Shown here piece after piece: positions 52,741 to 63,556 of a DNA stretch of 64,000 nucleotides. Source of the stretch: Burkholderiales bacterium. Lineage in GTDB: Bacteria; Pseudomonadota; Gammaproteobacteria; Burkholderiales; SG8-41. The DNA lies in the NCBI GenBank assembly GCA_019749945.1, contig JAIEPF010000017.1:1-64000 (forward strand), read 5' to 3'. The notes beneath the pieces are model-generated. The model made no database searches, was not told the origin of the DNA, and saw only the letters and a program-made list of their open reading frames with translations. The position numbers and the translations under genes were made by a program. Each line of letters opens with the position of its first letter. Within the stretch, counting starts at the first letter, position 1.

Positions 52741-53391
52741 TCAGCCGGCAGTGAGCACACCATTCACAACGCGCACTTTTGCGCCCGCCTGGAATGCGGG
52801 CGGCGTGTCATACGAGAAGGTGCGGGTGCTGCCGTCGTCCATGTTGACGGTCACCTCGTAGCTGGTGGTGGATTTCATGTTTTTTTCGACCTGGTGGCCG
52901 GCGTAGGCGCCGCCCGCCGCACCGGCAACGGTAGCAATCTTTTTGCCCGTGCCGCCGCCGACCTGATGGCCCAGCACGCCGCCCAGCACGCCGCCTGCGA
53001 TCGCGCCGAGCCCGCTGCCTTCACCTTTTTGCGCAATGGTATTTACGCTCGCAACCACGCCGCAGGTGGTGCACACCGCCGCAGCCCTGGTCGGTTCGGC
53101 GGCTGCCGACGACGGCGTTTGCGTGGCGACCTGTGCCGGCCGTTTGGCTTCAGCTTGTTTGGGTTGCGCTTTCGGTTTGGATGGCGATCCGGACGCGGGT
53201 GCAGATGCCGTTTCTGCGGCTGTTTTTGCAGACTTGGTATTGACGGCCTCGGTTTGCAGTGCCGATTCACTGTTCTTGGAAAATGAGTTCGGCACGAGAC
53301 CGGTCATGATGCCGATGCCGACCAGGCTGAATACGGTTACAGCTACTGCGGCAATGGCGACAAGCGGATTGATTTTACTGGTTGCAGACAT
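52741..53391 (-). CDS. Glycine-zipper 2TM-domain envelope protein
   Basis: A 216-residue protein. An N-terminal membrane anchor (LVAIAAVAVTVFSLVGIGIM, about 10-30) is followed by a long Ala/Lys/Pro/Ser linker rich in TASAPASGSPSKPKAQPK-type sequence. Then come CTTCGVVASV and the glycine zipper GLGAIAGGVLGGVLGHQVGGG plus VAGAAGGAYAGHQVE, ending in a beta segment YEVTVNMDDGSTRTFSYD. This domain combination is common in exported or surface-antigen-like proteins of betaproteobacteria; function is unknown. Confidence 0.85.
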   Translation of the reverse strand: MSATSKINPLVAIAAVAVTVFSLVGIGIMTGLVPNSFSKNSESALQTEAVNTKSAKTAAETASAPASGSPSKPKAQPKQAEAKRPAQVATQTPSSAAAEPTRAAAVCTTCGVVASVNTIAQKGEGSGLGAIAGGVLGGVLGHQVGGGTGKKIATVAGAAGGAYAGHQVEKNMKSTTSYEVTVNMDDGSTRTFSYDTPPAFQAGAKVRVVNGVLTAG

Positions 53392-53539
53392 GGTGGCGCT
53401 CCTTGGATGGTTCAGTTATACGGTTCCATCCTAACGCGCTACACAGGTTGCTGCGTGTGTGAAAAGTCACATGGTTACAAAGCGTTACAACAAGCATCCG
53501 TCATCGGGCGACGACAGATGCCCGGTCAAGCGCGCAGTC

Positions 53540-55497
<1,958 letters not shown>

Positions 55498-55501
<4 letters not shown>

Positions 55502-55836
55502 TTCTTGCCCCTTACCGTTCGCCCTGAGCCTGTCGAAGGGCGTATGTCACCATTGTTGTGTCTGCTGCGCGCAAGCCTGGAGACCTCATCCCAGTCTCCA
55601 CGGATCAGTGCTTCTTTCTTTTTGCGGCTCCAGCCCTTGATCCGGCGTTCAGCTGCGAGGGCTTCTTCGCGTGTTGGATGTTCCTGTGAAAACAGTAGTC
55701 TGACCGGAAGACGTGATGATGTGTATCCGGGAATTTCACGACGGGAATGTTTGCCGATCCGGGTTTCCAGGTCCTCGGTATGCCCGACATAGTAAGAATC
55801 GTCAGCACATTTGAGCATGTAGACCCAGAATCCCAT
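55498..55836 (-). CDS. GIY-YIG nuclease-domain protein
   Basis: A 112-residue single-domain protein. The GIY-YIG core is [27 protein letters not shown], with [42 protein letters not shown] providing the Arg and Glu of the family. Its last dozen codons ([12 protein letters not shown]) are encoded by a copy of a 30-bp repeat whose inverted twin lies just upstream of the gene. The ATG at 55836 is chosen over a TTG at 55848. Related small GIY-YIG proteins include site-specific single-strand nucleases; the function here is unproven. Confidence 0.88.
55513..55542 (+). repeat. 30-bp inverted repeat, left copy (flanks GIY-YIG gene)
   Basis: Runs from TACCGTTCGCCCTGAGCC to GTCGAAGGGCG and is an exact reverse complement of 55852-55881. 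Each copy is itself a REP-like hairpin (CGCCCT-N11-AGGGCG). Confidence 0.9.
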
Positions 55837-55851
55837 TATTGTCGGCAATAA

Positions 55852-55881
55852 CGCCCTTCGACAGGCTCAGGGCGAACGGTA
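55852..55881 (-). repeat. 30-bp inverted repeat, right copy
   Basis: Exact inverted twin of 55513-55542, 15 nt upstream of the GIY-YIG start codon. Confidence 0.9.
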
Positions 55882-55903
55882 GTGGTATTGATTGCCCGCT
55901 AGC

Positions 55904-57406
55904 TTATTCCGGCCGCATTTGCGGGAACAGGATCACGTCACGGATCGACGGACTGTCGGTCAGCATCATCACCACGCGGTCGATGCCGATGCCGGCGCCG
56001 CCGCAGGGCGGCAGCCCGTATTCCAGCGCGCGGATGTAGTCGGCGTCGTAGTGCATGGCTTCATGGTCGCCGGCGTCCTTCTGCCGGACCTGTTCCATGA
56101 AGCGTTCGGCCTGGTCTTCGGGGTCGTTCAGCTCCGAGAAGCCGTTGGCGATTTCGCGGCCGCAGATGTAGAGCTCGAAGCGTTCGGTGATCTCGGGGTT
56201 TTTGTCACTGCGCCGCGCCAGCGGCGAGACTTCCGCCGGGTAGTCGACGATAAATGTCGGATCCCACAGCTCGGTTTCGACGGTGTTTTCGAACAGCGTC
56301 AGCTGCAGGCCGCCGAGACCGTCGGTTTCTCGGAACGGGACTTTGAGTTCGTTGAGCTTTGCGATGATGTGCCCACGATCACTGAGCACATCATCGCCGA
56401 TGTCCGGCCGGTATTTCTTGATAGCCTCGGTGATGGTCAGGCGGGCGAAGGGTTGCGACAGATCTATGGGGCGGCCCTGGTAGGTGATCTGCTCGGTACC
56501 GCAGGCGGCATTGGCCGCTGCTCGCAGGATCTGTTCGATGAATCCCATCAGGTATTCGTGGTTGGTGTACGCCGCGTAGAACTCGAGCATGGTGAATTCC
56601 GGATTGTGCCGGGTCGACATGCCTTCATTGCGGAAATTGCGGTTGATCTCGAAAACTTTTTCAAAACCGCCGACCACCAGCCGTTTCAGGTATAGCTCCG
56701 GCGCGATGCGCAGGTAGAGCTGCATGTCGAGCGCGTTGTGGTGGGTGACGAAGGGGCGCGCCGAGGCGCCGCCGGGGATGGGCTGCATCATCGGGGTTTC
56801 GGCTTCGTAGTAGCGCCGGTCGATCAGCAGCTTGCGGATGGCCTGGATGATGCGCGCGCGCTGCACGAACACCAGCCGCGTGTCCTCGTTCATGATCAGG
56901 TCGACGTAGCGCTGGCGGTATTTCTGTTCCTGGTCGGTCAGGCCGTGGAATTTTTCCGGCAGCGGGCGCAGCGACTTGGTCAGCAGGCGGATGGTGCTGA
57001 CGCGCACCGTCAATTCGCCTTTCTGGGTCTTGAACAACGTGCCCTGGGCGCCGACGATGTCGCCGGTGTCGTAATGTTTGAATTCGTCGAGTGCGTGGGC
57101 TCCGGTATCGTCGATTGATACATACAGTTGGATGCGGCCACTCATGTCCTGGATGGTGGCGAAGGCCGCCTTGCCCATCACCCGCTTCAGCATGATGCGG
57201 CCGGCAACGCTGACCGCGACCATCTGTTCAACCAGCGCCTTGGGATCCTTGTCCTCATGTTCCGCCGCCAGCACTTCGGCGAGGTGGGCGCGCACGAAGT
57301 CGTTGGGAAAAGCGACGCCTTCCTTGCGCAGCTGGGCCAGCTTGGCGCGGCGTTCCTCGATCATGCGATTGGTATCGACGGGCGGCGTGGTGTTCGGGTT
57401 TTCCAT
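55904..57406 (-). CDS. lysS: Lysyl-tRNA synthetase (class II)
   Basis: A 500-residue class II synthetase. The N-terminal OB-fold anticodon domain ([26 protein letters not shown]) is followed by motif 1 ([20 protein letters not shown]), motif 2 ([20 protein letters not shown]) and motif 3 ([17 protein letters not shown]). The ATG at 57406 ([11 protein letters not shown]) is preferred to an upstream TTG. It follows prfB on the same strand, the conserved prfB-lysS order. Confidence 0.98.
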   Translation of the reverse strand: MENPNTTPPVDTNRMIEERRAKLAQLRKEGVAFPNDFVRAHLAEVLAAEHEDKDPKALVEQMVAVSVAGRIMLKRVMGKAAFATIQDMSGRIQLYVSIDDTGAHALDEFKHYDTGDIVGAQGTLFKTQKGELTVRVSTIRLLTKSLRPLPEKFHGLTDQEQKYRQRYVDLIMNEDTRLVFVQRARIIQAIRKLLIDRRYYEAETPMMQPIPGGASARPFVTHHNALDMQLYLRIAPELYLKRLVVGGFEKVFEINRNFRNEGMSTRHNPEFTMLEFYAAYTNHEYLMGFIEQILRAAANAACGTEQITYQGRPIDLSQPFARLTITEAIKKYRPDIGDDVLSDRGHIIAKLNELKVPFRETDGLGGLQLTLFENTVETELWDPTFIVDYPAEVSPLARRSDKNPEITERFELYICGREIANGFSELNDPEDQAERFMEQVRQKDAGDHEAMHYDADYIRALEYGLPPCGGAGIGIDRVVMMLTDSPSIRDVILFPQMRPE

Positions 57407-57475
57407 GGTGTGTTTTTCCGTTGGCAAGCCTGCGTTTACAAGTCTGATTTACAGGTCTGAATTAATTGTTGTTAA

Positions 57476-58580
57476 CTACAGGCCGGATTTGAGGCTGGCG
57501 GTAATAAAGGGATCAAGGTCGCCGTCGAGCACGCCCTGGGTATTGCCGATTTCGACGTTGGTGCGCAGATCCTTGATGCGCGACTGGTCGAGCACATAGG
57601 AGCGGATCTGGTGGCCCCAGCCGATGTCGGTCTTGGAGTCTTCCAGCGCCTGTTTCTGTTCGTTTCTTTTGCGCAGTTCGAGCTCGTAGAGTTTCGATTT
57701 CAGCATCGCATTGGCTTCGGCGCGGTTGCGGTGCTGCGAGCGGTCGCTCTGGCACTGCACGACAATGCCGGTGGGGATGTGGGTGATGCGCACCGCGGAG
57801 TCGGTCTTGTTGATGTGCTGGCCGCCGGCACCGGAAGCGCGGTAGGTGTCGATGCGCAGATCAGCCGGATTGATGTCGATTTCGATCGAATCATCGACTT
57901 CGGGATAGACGAACACGCTGGCGAAGGAGGTATGGCGGCGGTTGTTGGAGTCAAACGGTGATTTGCGCACCAGGCGGTGCACGCCGGATTCGGTGCGCAG
58001 GTGGCCGAAGGCGTAGTCGCCGGTGATTTTAAGCGATGCGCTTTTGATGCCGGCGACGTCTCCCGCGGATTCCTCCAGCACCTCGACGCGGAATTTTTTT
58101 TGCTCGCAATAACGCAGGTACATGCGTTCGAGGATCGAGGCCCAGTCCTGCGCCTCGGTGCCGCCGGATCCCGACTGGATGTCGAGAAAACAGTTGTTCG
58201 GATCCATCGGATTGGCGAACATGCGGCGGAACTCCATGTCCTCGACGATGCGGCCCAGTTTGGCGGTGCCCTGCTCGACGGCGACGAGGGTGTTGTCGTC
58301 CTGCTCGCCGCGCGCCATCTCGAACAGCTCCAGCGTGTCGCGCATGTCGCGGTCGAGGTCTTTCAGGGTGATGACGATGCCTTCCAGGGTTTTGCGCTCG
58401 CGGCCGACTTCCTGCGCGCGCGCGGCGTCATTCCACAGCGCGGGGTCTTCGCTCAGCTTGACCAGTTCTTCGAGGCGGCGGGTTTTTGCCTCGTAGTCAA
58501 AGATACCTCCGCAACGCCCCCGCGCGTTCTTCAAGGTCGTGCAGGCGATTGGCGATGGCGTTGATGCGTTCGGCTTCCAT
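57476..58580 (-). CDS. prfB: Peptide chain release factor 2 (programmed +1 frameshift)
   Basis: RF2 terminates at UGA and UAA. Translation begins at the ATG at 58580 ([19 protein letters not shown]), meets an in-frame TGA at codon 28 (58499-58497), and continues after a +1 shift at CTTTGAC into [15 protein letters not shown], giving about 367 residues. The GGQ catalytic loop is [15 protein letters not shown]. The tripeptide anticodon SPF is in [11 protein letters not shown]. This is the usual autoregulatory frameshift, not a mutation. It lies between a 2-hydroxyacid dehydrogenase gene and lysS. Confidence 0.97.
58496..58511 (-). promoter_or_regulatory. prfB programmed frameshift site
   Basis: On the minus strand CGGAGGTATCTTTGAC: a Shine-Dalgarno-like GGAGG, slippery CTT and the in-frame TGA followed by C, as in other bacterial prfB genes. 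Confidence 0.93.
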
Positions 58581-58758
58581 GGGGTTTCCGCGAAAAAGGC
58601 GGATTTTACAGCAGCGGGGAGAGGGCGTCCCCGTGGCGGGGTGCGGCTTGCGACGCTGTTGTCACCGGCGCCGGCATCGACCGGCGCAGGACTGCGCCGG
58701 TCGTGCCGATGTTTGGTGCGCGGTGAGTGTAGTGCCCGGCATTGATAAAAATATCAAT

Positions 58759-58772
58759 AAAATCAAATATTT
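58759..58772 (-). repeat. AT-rich dispersed motif copy (upstream of prfB)
   Basis: Reads AAATATTTGATTTT on the minus strand, followed by ATTGATATTTTTATC; a very close relative of the copies at 10446 and 20649. Confidence 0.65.
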
Positions 58773-58797
58773 ATTATGTTTTCAACAATGAGGCTCA

Positions 58798-59736
58798 TCA
58801 AGTCACCGGCGTTTTTACCGGTTTGCCGGAGAGGTGCAACAGGAGGTTTTCGATCTGCAGATTGCCCATCGCGGTGCGGGTTTCGTGGGTCGCGCTGGCC
58901 ATGTGCGGCAGCAGCACGGCGTTGTCGAGTGCGAAGAATTCCGGCGGCACATCGGGTTCCTTCTCGAATACATCAAGTCCGGCGCCGGCGATCTTTTTTT
59001 CCTGCAGATAACGCAGCAGCACCGGCTGGTCGACCACGGAACCGCGCGCGACGTTGACCAGATAACCCTGCGGGCCCAGCGCATCCAGCACGCGGGCATT
59101 GACCAGTTTGTCGGTGTCGGCGCCGCCGGGGGTGATGACCAGCAGCACATCCGAGTTTTTGGCCAGCGTCACCGCATCCGGATCGTAGGCGTAGGGCACA
59201 TCCTTCCTGTTGCGGTTGTGATACCGGATGGTCATCCTGAAGGCCCCGGCGCGCCGCGCGATTTCCTCGCCGATGCGGCCGAGGCCGAGGATGCCCAGGG
59301 TTTTGCCGCCGAGCGAAGTGGTGAGCTGATAGGTGCCGTCGCTTTTCCAGCGGCCGGCGCGCAGGTACTTGTCCGCCTGCGGAAACTTGCGCAGCGTGTT
59401 CAGCACCAGCGCCATCGCGCAGTCGGCGACGCAGTCGTTCAGCACATTGGCGGTATTGGTGACGATGATGCCGCGCTGTTTGGCGGCATCGAGGTCGATC
59501 TGGTCCACGCCGACGCCGAAGTTGGCGATGATTTCCAGTCTGGGCAGCGTGTCCATCAGTGCGGCATCGACTTTGGAGTGGCCTGTGTGGGCCAGGGCGC
59601 GGATTTTCGGCGCGGCGGCTTTCAGTGCGGCGGCGCGATCCGGCTGCTCCCACAGCTTGATCAGCGTGAATTCCTGCTCCATGCGTTTCTGGGTGCCCTG
59701 GTGGCCTTTGGCGGTGAGGATCAGGTCGTGTTTCAT
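58798..59736 (-). CDS. D-2-hydroxyacid dehydrogenase (glyoxylate/hydroxypyruvate reductase-like)
   Basis: A 312-residue NAD(P)-dependent oxidoreductase. The Rossmann motif is LGILGLGRIGEEIA. The catalytic Arg is in LVNVARGSVVD, the Glu in VFEKEPDVP, and the His in LLPHMASATHETR. The N-terminal substrate domain includes FGVGVDQIDLDAAKQRGI. It is closest in pattern to the GhrB/hydroxyphenylpyruvate reductase group; the exact substrate is open. An AGGAAAGC ribosome site precedes the ATG. Confidence 0.92.
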   Translation of the reverse strand: MKHDLILTAKGHQGTQKRMEQEFTLIKLWEQPDRAAALKAAAPKIRALAHTGHSKVDAALMDTLPRLEIIANFGVGVDQIDLDAAKQRGIIVTNTANVLNDCVADCAMALVLNTLRKFPQADKYLRAGRWKSDGTYQLTTSLGGKTLGILGLGRIGEEIARRAGAFRMTIRYHNRNRKDVPYAYDPDAVTLAKNSDVLLVITPGGADTDKLVNARVLDALGPQGYLVNVARGSVVDQPVLLRYLQEKKIAGAGLDVFEKEPDVPPEFFALDNAVLLPHMASATHETRTAMGNLQIENLLLHLSGKPVKTPVT

Positions 59737-59763
59737 GTCGGCTTTCCTGCGGTTGTCAGGTGT

Positions 59764-60666
59764 TCATTTTGCGGAGTTCGCGGCGGTATTCGAATCCGTC
59801 AGCAGCCTGCCGCCGATCGCGGCGTTGTCGGGCGCAATCCATCCGCGTTCAACCAGCGTGCCGGGATTGAAGCGGAAATTTTTTGCGGCGGCGAGTTTTT
59901 GCGCCAGGCCCGCGAGTTCGGCGCGGCCCAGCGGCTGGCTGCGCGGCAGCGCGAGCAGGATGCGGTTGCCGGTTCCGCTGACGCGCAGCACATGGAGTTC
60001 GTCGAAGGATTCACGGTAGGTATGCACCATCGAATCGTAAGGCGGGTTGCTGGCGGTGAACCAGAGGTTGCCGATCACGACGCCATCGCTGCGCACGGCA
60101 CGGCGCACCGCCGACAGGAATTCCCTGGTGGTCAGGTGAGCTGGCACGGCATTGGCGCCGAAGGCGTCAAGGAAGATGGCATCGTAGGGCTGCTGCACCG
60201 CTTCGATGAACCTGCGTCCGTCGGCGATGTGGATTTGCATGCGTTTGTCTTCGCGGAAGCCGAGATAATTCTTCGCGGCAAACACGACTTCGGGATTGAT
60301 GTCGACGGCGTCGATTTCGGCGTCGGGATAATGTTTGCGCAGGAAGGCGGGCAGGGTGCCGCCGCCCAGACCGATGACCAGAAAGCGGCGCGCCTGTTCA
60401 TTGCACAGTGCAAGTCCGGTCAGTGCCACTGGGGTATAGCCGAGCCCGAGGTATTCCGGATCGTCGAGTTTGACCAGGCTCTGGCGCACGCCGTCGCGGC
60501 CGAAACGCAGCGCGCGCATGTTGTTGCCTTCGTCGGTGACGACAACCGTGCCGTAAGCCGAGGTTTTTTCGTAGAGCACATCGCTCGCCAGCGCCGGCGG
60601 CGCCAGCAGCGCCAGCGCCAGCAGGATGCCCGATAACAGCGTACTGCCGCTTCGATGCGTTTGCAT
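59764..60666 (-). CDS. Exported spermidine-synthase-like protein
   Basis: A 300-residue protein with a convincing signal peptide (STLLSGILLALALLAPPALAS). The rest is a spermidine-synthase-type methyltransferase fold: LVIGLGGGTLPAFLRKHYPD (cofactor loop), DAVDINPEVV, IADGRRFIEAVQQ, IFLDAFGANAVPAHLTTREF, then NPPYDSMVHTYRESF. Cytosolic enzymes of this fold use decarboxylated SAM, so an exported member is unexpected. GGGGAG lies before the start. The polyamine substrate is not supported by anything else here. Confidence 0.82.
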   Translation of the reverse strand: MQTHRSGSTLLSGILLALALLAPPALASDVLYEKTSAYGTVVVTDEGNNMRALRFGRDGVRQSLVKLDDPEYLGLGYTPVALTGLALCNEQARRFLVIGLGGGTLPAFLRKHYPDAEIDAVDINPEVVFAAKNYLGFREDKRMQIHIADGRRFIEAVQQPYDAIFLDAFGANAVPAHLTTREFLSAVRRAVRSDGVVIGNLWFTASNPPYDSMVHTYRESFDELHVLRVSGTGNRILLALPRSQPLGRAELAGLAQKLAAAKNFRFNPGTLVERGWIAPDNAAIGGRLLTDSNTAANSAK

Positions 60667-60697
60667 GTGTTTTCTCCCCGCTGCGGCTTTTTTTGAA

Positions 60698-62386
60698 TTA
60701 TGCGGCCTGCCAGTGTTCCAGGATCAGTTGCAGCGTCACCGCGCCATTGTAATGGTTTGCCGACAGCCGGTAGGTCGCGGCGATGGTTTCGGGTAAAGGG
60801 TCGGCGTGGCCGAACAGCATGGCGTCGAGTTGCTGGCTGCCGCGGCGTAGGCGCAATTTCAAGTGACGCTCGCCGACGATGCGCTGTGCGACGACTTCGA
60901 AACGATCATGGAAACGCGGTTCGGGAAAGCCCTGGCCCCAGACCGAGTCGGCCAGTGCCGTCGCGTTGGCCAGTGTCATGTCCTCCGGCGGCAGCGAGCC
61001 GTCGGTGACCCATTCGCGTTCGAGATCGGCGGGTGTCAGCAGCTCGGCGGCGACGGCTTCAAAGGCATCGCGGAACGCGTTGAAGCCGTTTTCATGCAGC
61101 GTCAGGCCGGCGGCCGCGGCATGGCCGCCGAAGCGGACGATCAGTTCGGGATGGCGTTTTGATACCAGATCCAGCGCATCGCGCAGATGCAGCGCCGGAA
61201 TCGAGCGCCCCGAGCCCTTGAGTTCGCCATTGCCGGCGGCGGCGAAGGCAAACGCCGGACGGTGAAATTTTTCGCGCAGGCGTGAGGCGAGAATGCCGAT
61301 CACGCCCTGATGCCAGCCCGGTTCATAAAGGCTCAGCGTGTAACCGGGCTCGACATTTTCCACGGTCGCCAGCGCGGATTCCTGCATGCCGGCTTCGATG
61401 TCGCGGCGCTGGCGGTTCAGCTGGTCGAGCTGGCGCGCGATGTCGGCGGCGCGGCCGGGATCATCCGTGGTCAGGCATTCAATGCCCAGCGACATGTCGG
61501 TGAGGCGTCCTGCGGCGTTCAATCGCGGCCCGGCGACAAAACCGAGATCGTAAGTGCCGGCACGACGGACTTCGCGTCCCGCGGCATTGAACAGCGCGTT
61601 GATGCCCGCCTGCGCGCGGCCGGCGCGGATGCGCTGCAGACCCTGCTGCACCAGCAGCCGGTTGTTGTCGTCGAGTTTGACCACGTCGGCGACGGTGCCC
61701 AGCGCGACGAGGTCGAACAGGGTGCCGAGATTGGGTTCGGCTTTGTCGGCATACGCGCCGCGTTTGCGGAATTCCGCGCGCAGCGCCAGCATCAGATAAA
61801 ACATCACGCCGACACCGGCGAGGTTTTTGCTGGGGAAGGTGCAACCCGGCTGGTTGGGGTTGATGATGCACCAGGCATCGGGCAGGCGGTCTCCGGGCAG
61901 ATGATGGTCCGTGACCAGCACTTTGATGCCGAGGCGGTTGGCTTCGGCGACGCCGTCGATGCTGGCAATGCCGTTGTCGACGGTGATCAGCACGTCGGGT
62001 TTTTTTTCTGCGGCGGCGAGCTGTACGATTTCCGGCGTCAGGCCATAACCGTATTCAAAACGGTTGGGCACCAGATAATCGACATCGGCGCCGAACAGGC
62101 GCAGCGCACGCAGGCCGACCGCGCAGGCCGTTGCGCCGTCGGCGTCGTAGTCGGCGATGATCAGCAGTTTTTTGCGCGCGGTGATGGCGTCGGCGAGCAG
62201 GGCCGCCATGGTATCGGCGTTGCGCAGCTGATTTAACGGAATCAGCCGCGACAGGTCGGGCGCGAGCTGATCGCCGTGGCTGATGCCGCGCGCGGCGTAG
62301 ATGCGCGCCATGAACGGTGACACACCTTCGGCCACCAGTTGCGCGACCGCAGCGTCGTCAACGGCACGGGTAATGATGTTGCTCAT
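60698..62386 (-). CDS. recJ: Single-stranded-DNA-specific exonuclease RecJ
   Basis: A 562-residue 5'-3' exonuclease for recombination and mismatch repair. DHH phosphoesterase motifs are LLIIADYDADGATACAVGL, DVLITVDNGIA, VLVTDHHLPGD and the DHHA1 region IVRFGGHAAAAGLTLHENG with RSIPALHLRDAL. The C-terminal OB-type end covers residues 460-560. It precedes prfB and lysS on the same strand, the order conserved in many proteobacteria. Confidence 0.97.
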   Translation of the reverse strand: MSNIITRAVDDAAVAQLVAEGVSPFMARIYAARGISHGDQLAPDLSRLIPLNQLRNADTMAALLADAITARKKLLIIADYDADGATACAVGLRALRLFGADVDYLVPNRFEYGYGLTPEIVQLAAAEKKPDVLITVDNGIASIDGVAEANRLGIKVLVTDHHLPGDRLPDAWCIINPNQPGCTFPSKNLAGVGVMFYLMLALRAEFRKRGAYADKAEPNLGTLFDLVALGTVADVVKLDDNNRLLVQQGLQRIRAGRAQAGINALFNAAGREVRRAGTYDLGFVAGPRLNAAGRLTDMSLGIECLTTDDPGRAADIARQLDQLNRQRRDIEAGMQESALATVENVEPGYTLSLYEPGWHQGVIGILASRLREKFHRPAFAFAAAGNGELKGSGRSIPALHLRDALDLVSKRHPELIVRFGGHAAAAGLTLHENGFNAFRDAFEAVAAELLTPADLEREWVTDGSLPPEDMTLANATALADSVWGQGFPEPRFHDRFEVVAQRIVGERHLKLRLRRGSQQLDAMLFGHADPLPETIAATYRLSANHYNGAVTLQLILEHWQAA

Positions 62387-62396
62387 CCGATGTAAT

Positions 62397-63482
62397 TCAG
62401 GCGCCGCTGATCGCAGCCCAGGTCAGGGGCCGCCGCCAGAATTTCAGGGTGTCGCTGGAGCGCAGCGTGCAGCGCAGGCAGGCGTCGGGGCCGCTGGCGA
62501 CAATCACCAGTTCTTTCAGCGGACCGCTCATTGAACCACTGAGCGCGCCCCACAATGCGCCGAACCACATTTCTTCGAGGGTGTTGACGGCTTTGAGCCA
62601 GGCTTCGGGGCCGCCATAACGCAGGGCCTGATGGGCGCGATCCAGCGTGATCAGGTGACGGCCGCCGGTTTTCGGGCGGGCGCCGAACCACAGTGCGGCG
62701 CTGGCCGGGGCCGGCTGGGAATCCGCACCGCTTTGTACTGCCAGTGCCGTGGCCAGCGGATCGTCGCTCCAGATTTCGGTGAAATGACGGCCCGGCACGG
62801 CGGGTTTGCGCCCGCCGCCCCACAGCAACAGGCTGTTGACCACGGGCAGGCCGTGCGCTTCACGCGCCTGGTTGACCGGATGTTCATGCAGCACCATCTG
62901 CGCTTCGGTCAGCACGCGATGCCAGTAACTGGCGCGCGATCCGCTCAGCACTGTCGGCGGCAGCGACCGGCCTGCCGTCGCGGCGAGCGTCGGCGCAGTG
63001 ATGCCGGCGGATTCGTTTTGCCGGATGTACCAGCGTGTTGCATGCGGAGCGGTCAGGGTGATGCCGTCGGCGCTGAAATGCGCGTTGAGTGCCGCGGTCA
63101 GGGCGGCCGTCTCCTCATCACTCAAGGTCAGTGCCGGTGCGGCCAGAACCCGCGTGCCGTGGCGCTGCAGCTGGAGATAAACCGGATCGGCGCGCAGCCA
63201 GTAATCGCTGCCGGTGTCGACGCCGTCGATGGCGGCGGTCAGCGGGGCGACCGGCCAGTCTTCGCGCTGTTCGACCTCGAAGGCCTGGCACAGCCAGACC
63301 TCGGCGTCGATCACCGGAAAGCGCTGCAGTTCGCCGCGGCCGAACATGCGGCGCAGCAGAGGTGCGGTATTGCCGTCGGCGATGGCGGATTCCATGCCGC
63401 CGGGCAGCAGCAGATCGGGTATGAACAGGGTGAGATGCACGGGATGAAATGCGGGCGCGGCCTTGTGCGACGAGTCTAGCAT
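62397..63482 (-). CDS. Conserved protein upstream of recJ, function unknown
   Basis: A 361-residue soluble protein. The start VHLTLFIPDLLLPGGMESAIADGNTAPLLRRM and the late segments VVNSLLLWGGGRKP and ATALAVQSGAD recall alkaline-phosphatase-superfamily or phosphoglycerate-mutase-like proteins, but I see no convincing metal site. It is 10 nt upstream of recJ on the same strand and divergent from lolC. The ATG at 63482 is taken over a longer frame. It is a betaproteobacterial conserved hypothetical by context. Confidence 0.75.
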   Translation of the reverse strand: MLDSSHKAAPAFHPVHLTLFIPDLLLPGGMESAIADGNTAPLLRRMFGRGELQRFPVIDAEVWLCQAFEVEQREDWPVAPLTAAIDGVDTGSDYWLRADPVYLQLQRHGTRVLAAPALTLSDEETAALTAALNAHFSADGITLTAPHATRWYIRQNESAGITAPTLAATAGRSLPPTVLSGSRASYWHRVLTEAQMVLHEHPVNQAREAHGLPVVNSLLLWGGGRKPAVPGRHFTEIWSDDPLATALAVQSGADSQPAPASAALWFGARPKTGGRHLITLDRAHQALRYGGPEAWLKAVNTLEEMWFGALWGALSGSMSGPLKELVIVASGPDACLRCTLRSSDTLKFWRRPLTWAAISGA

Positions 63483-63556
63483 GCGCCCGCCGCCGGCAAA
63501 CGGACCGGCGCAGGTCATTTATGGCAAACTGCGTTTTTGCTTTTTTGTGGTTTCCC

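Noticed and set aside
58497-58499. Broken prfB
   Set aside because: The CTTTGAC context with an upstream GGAGG is the standard programmed frameshift of RF2 genes.
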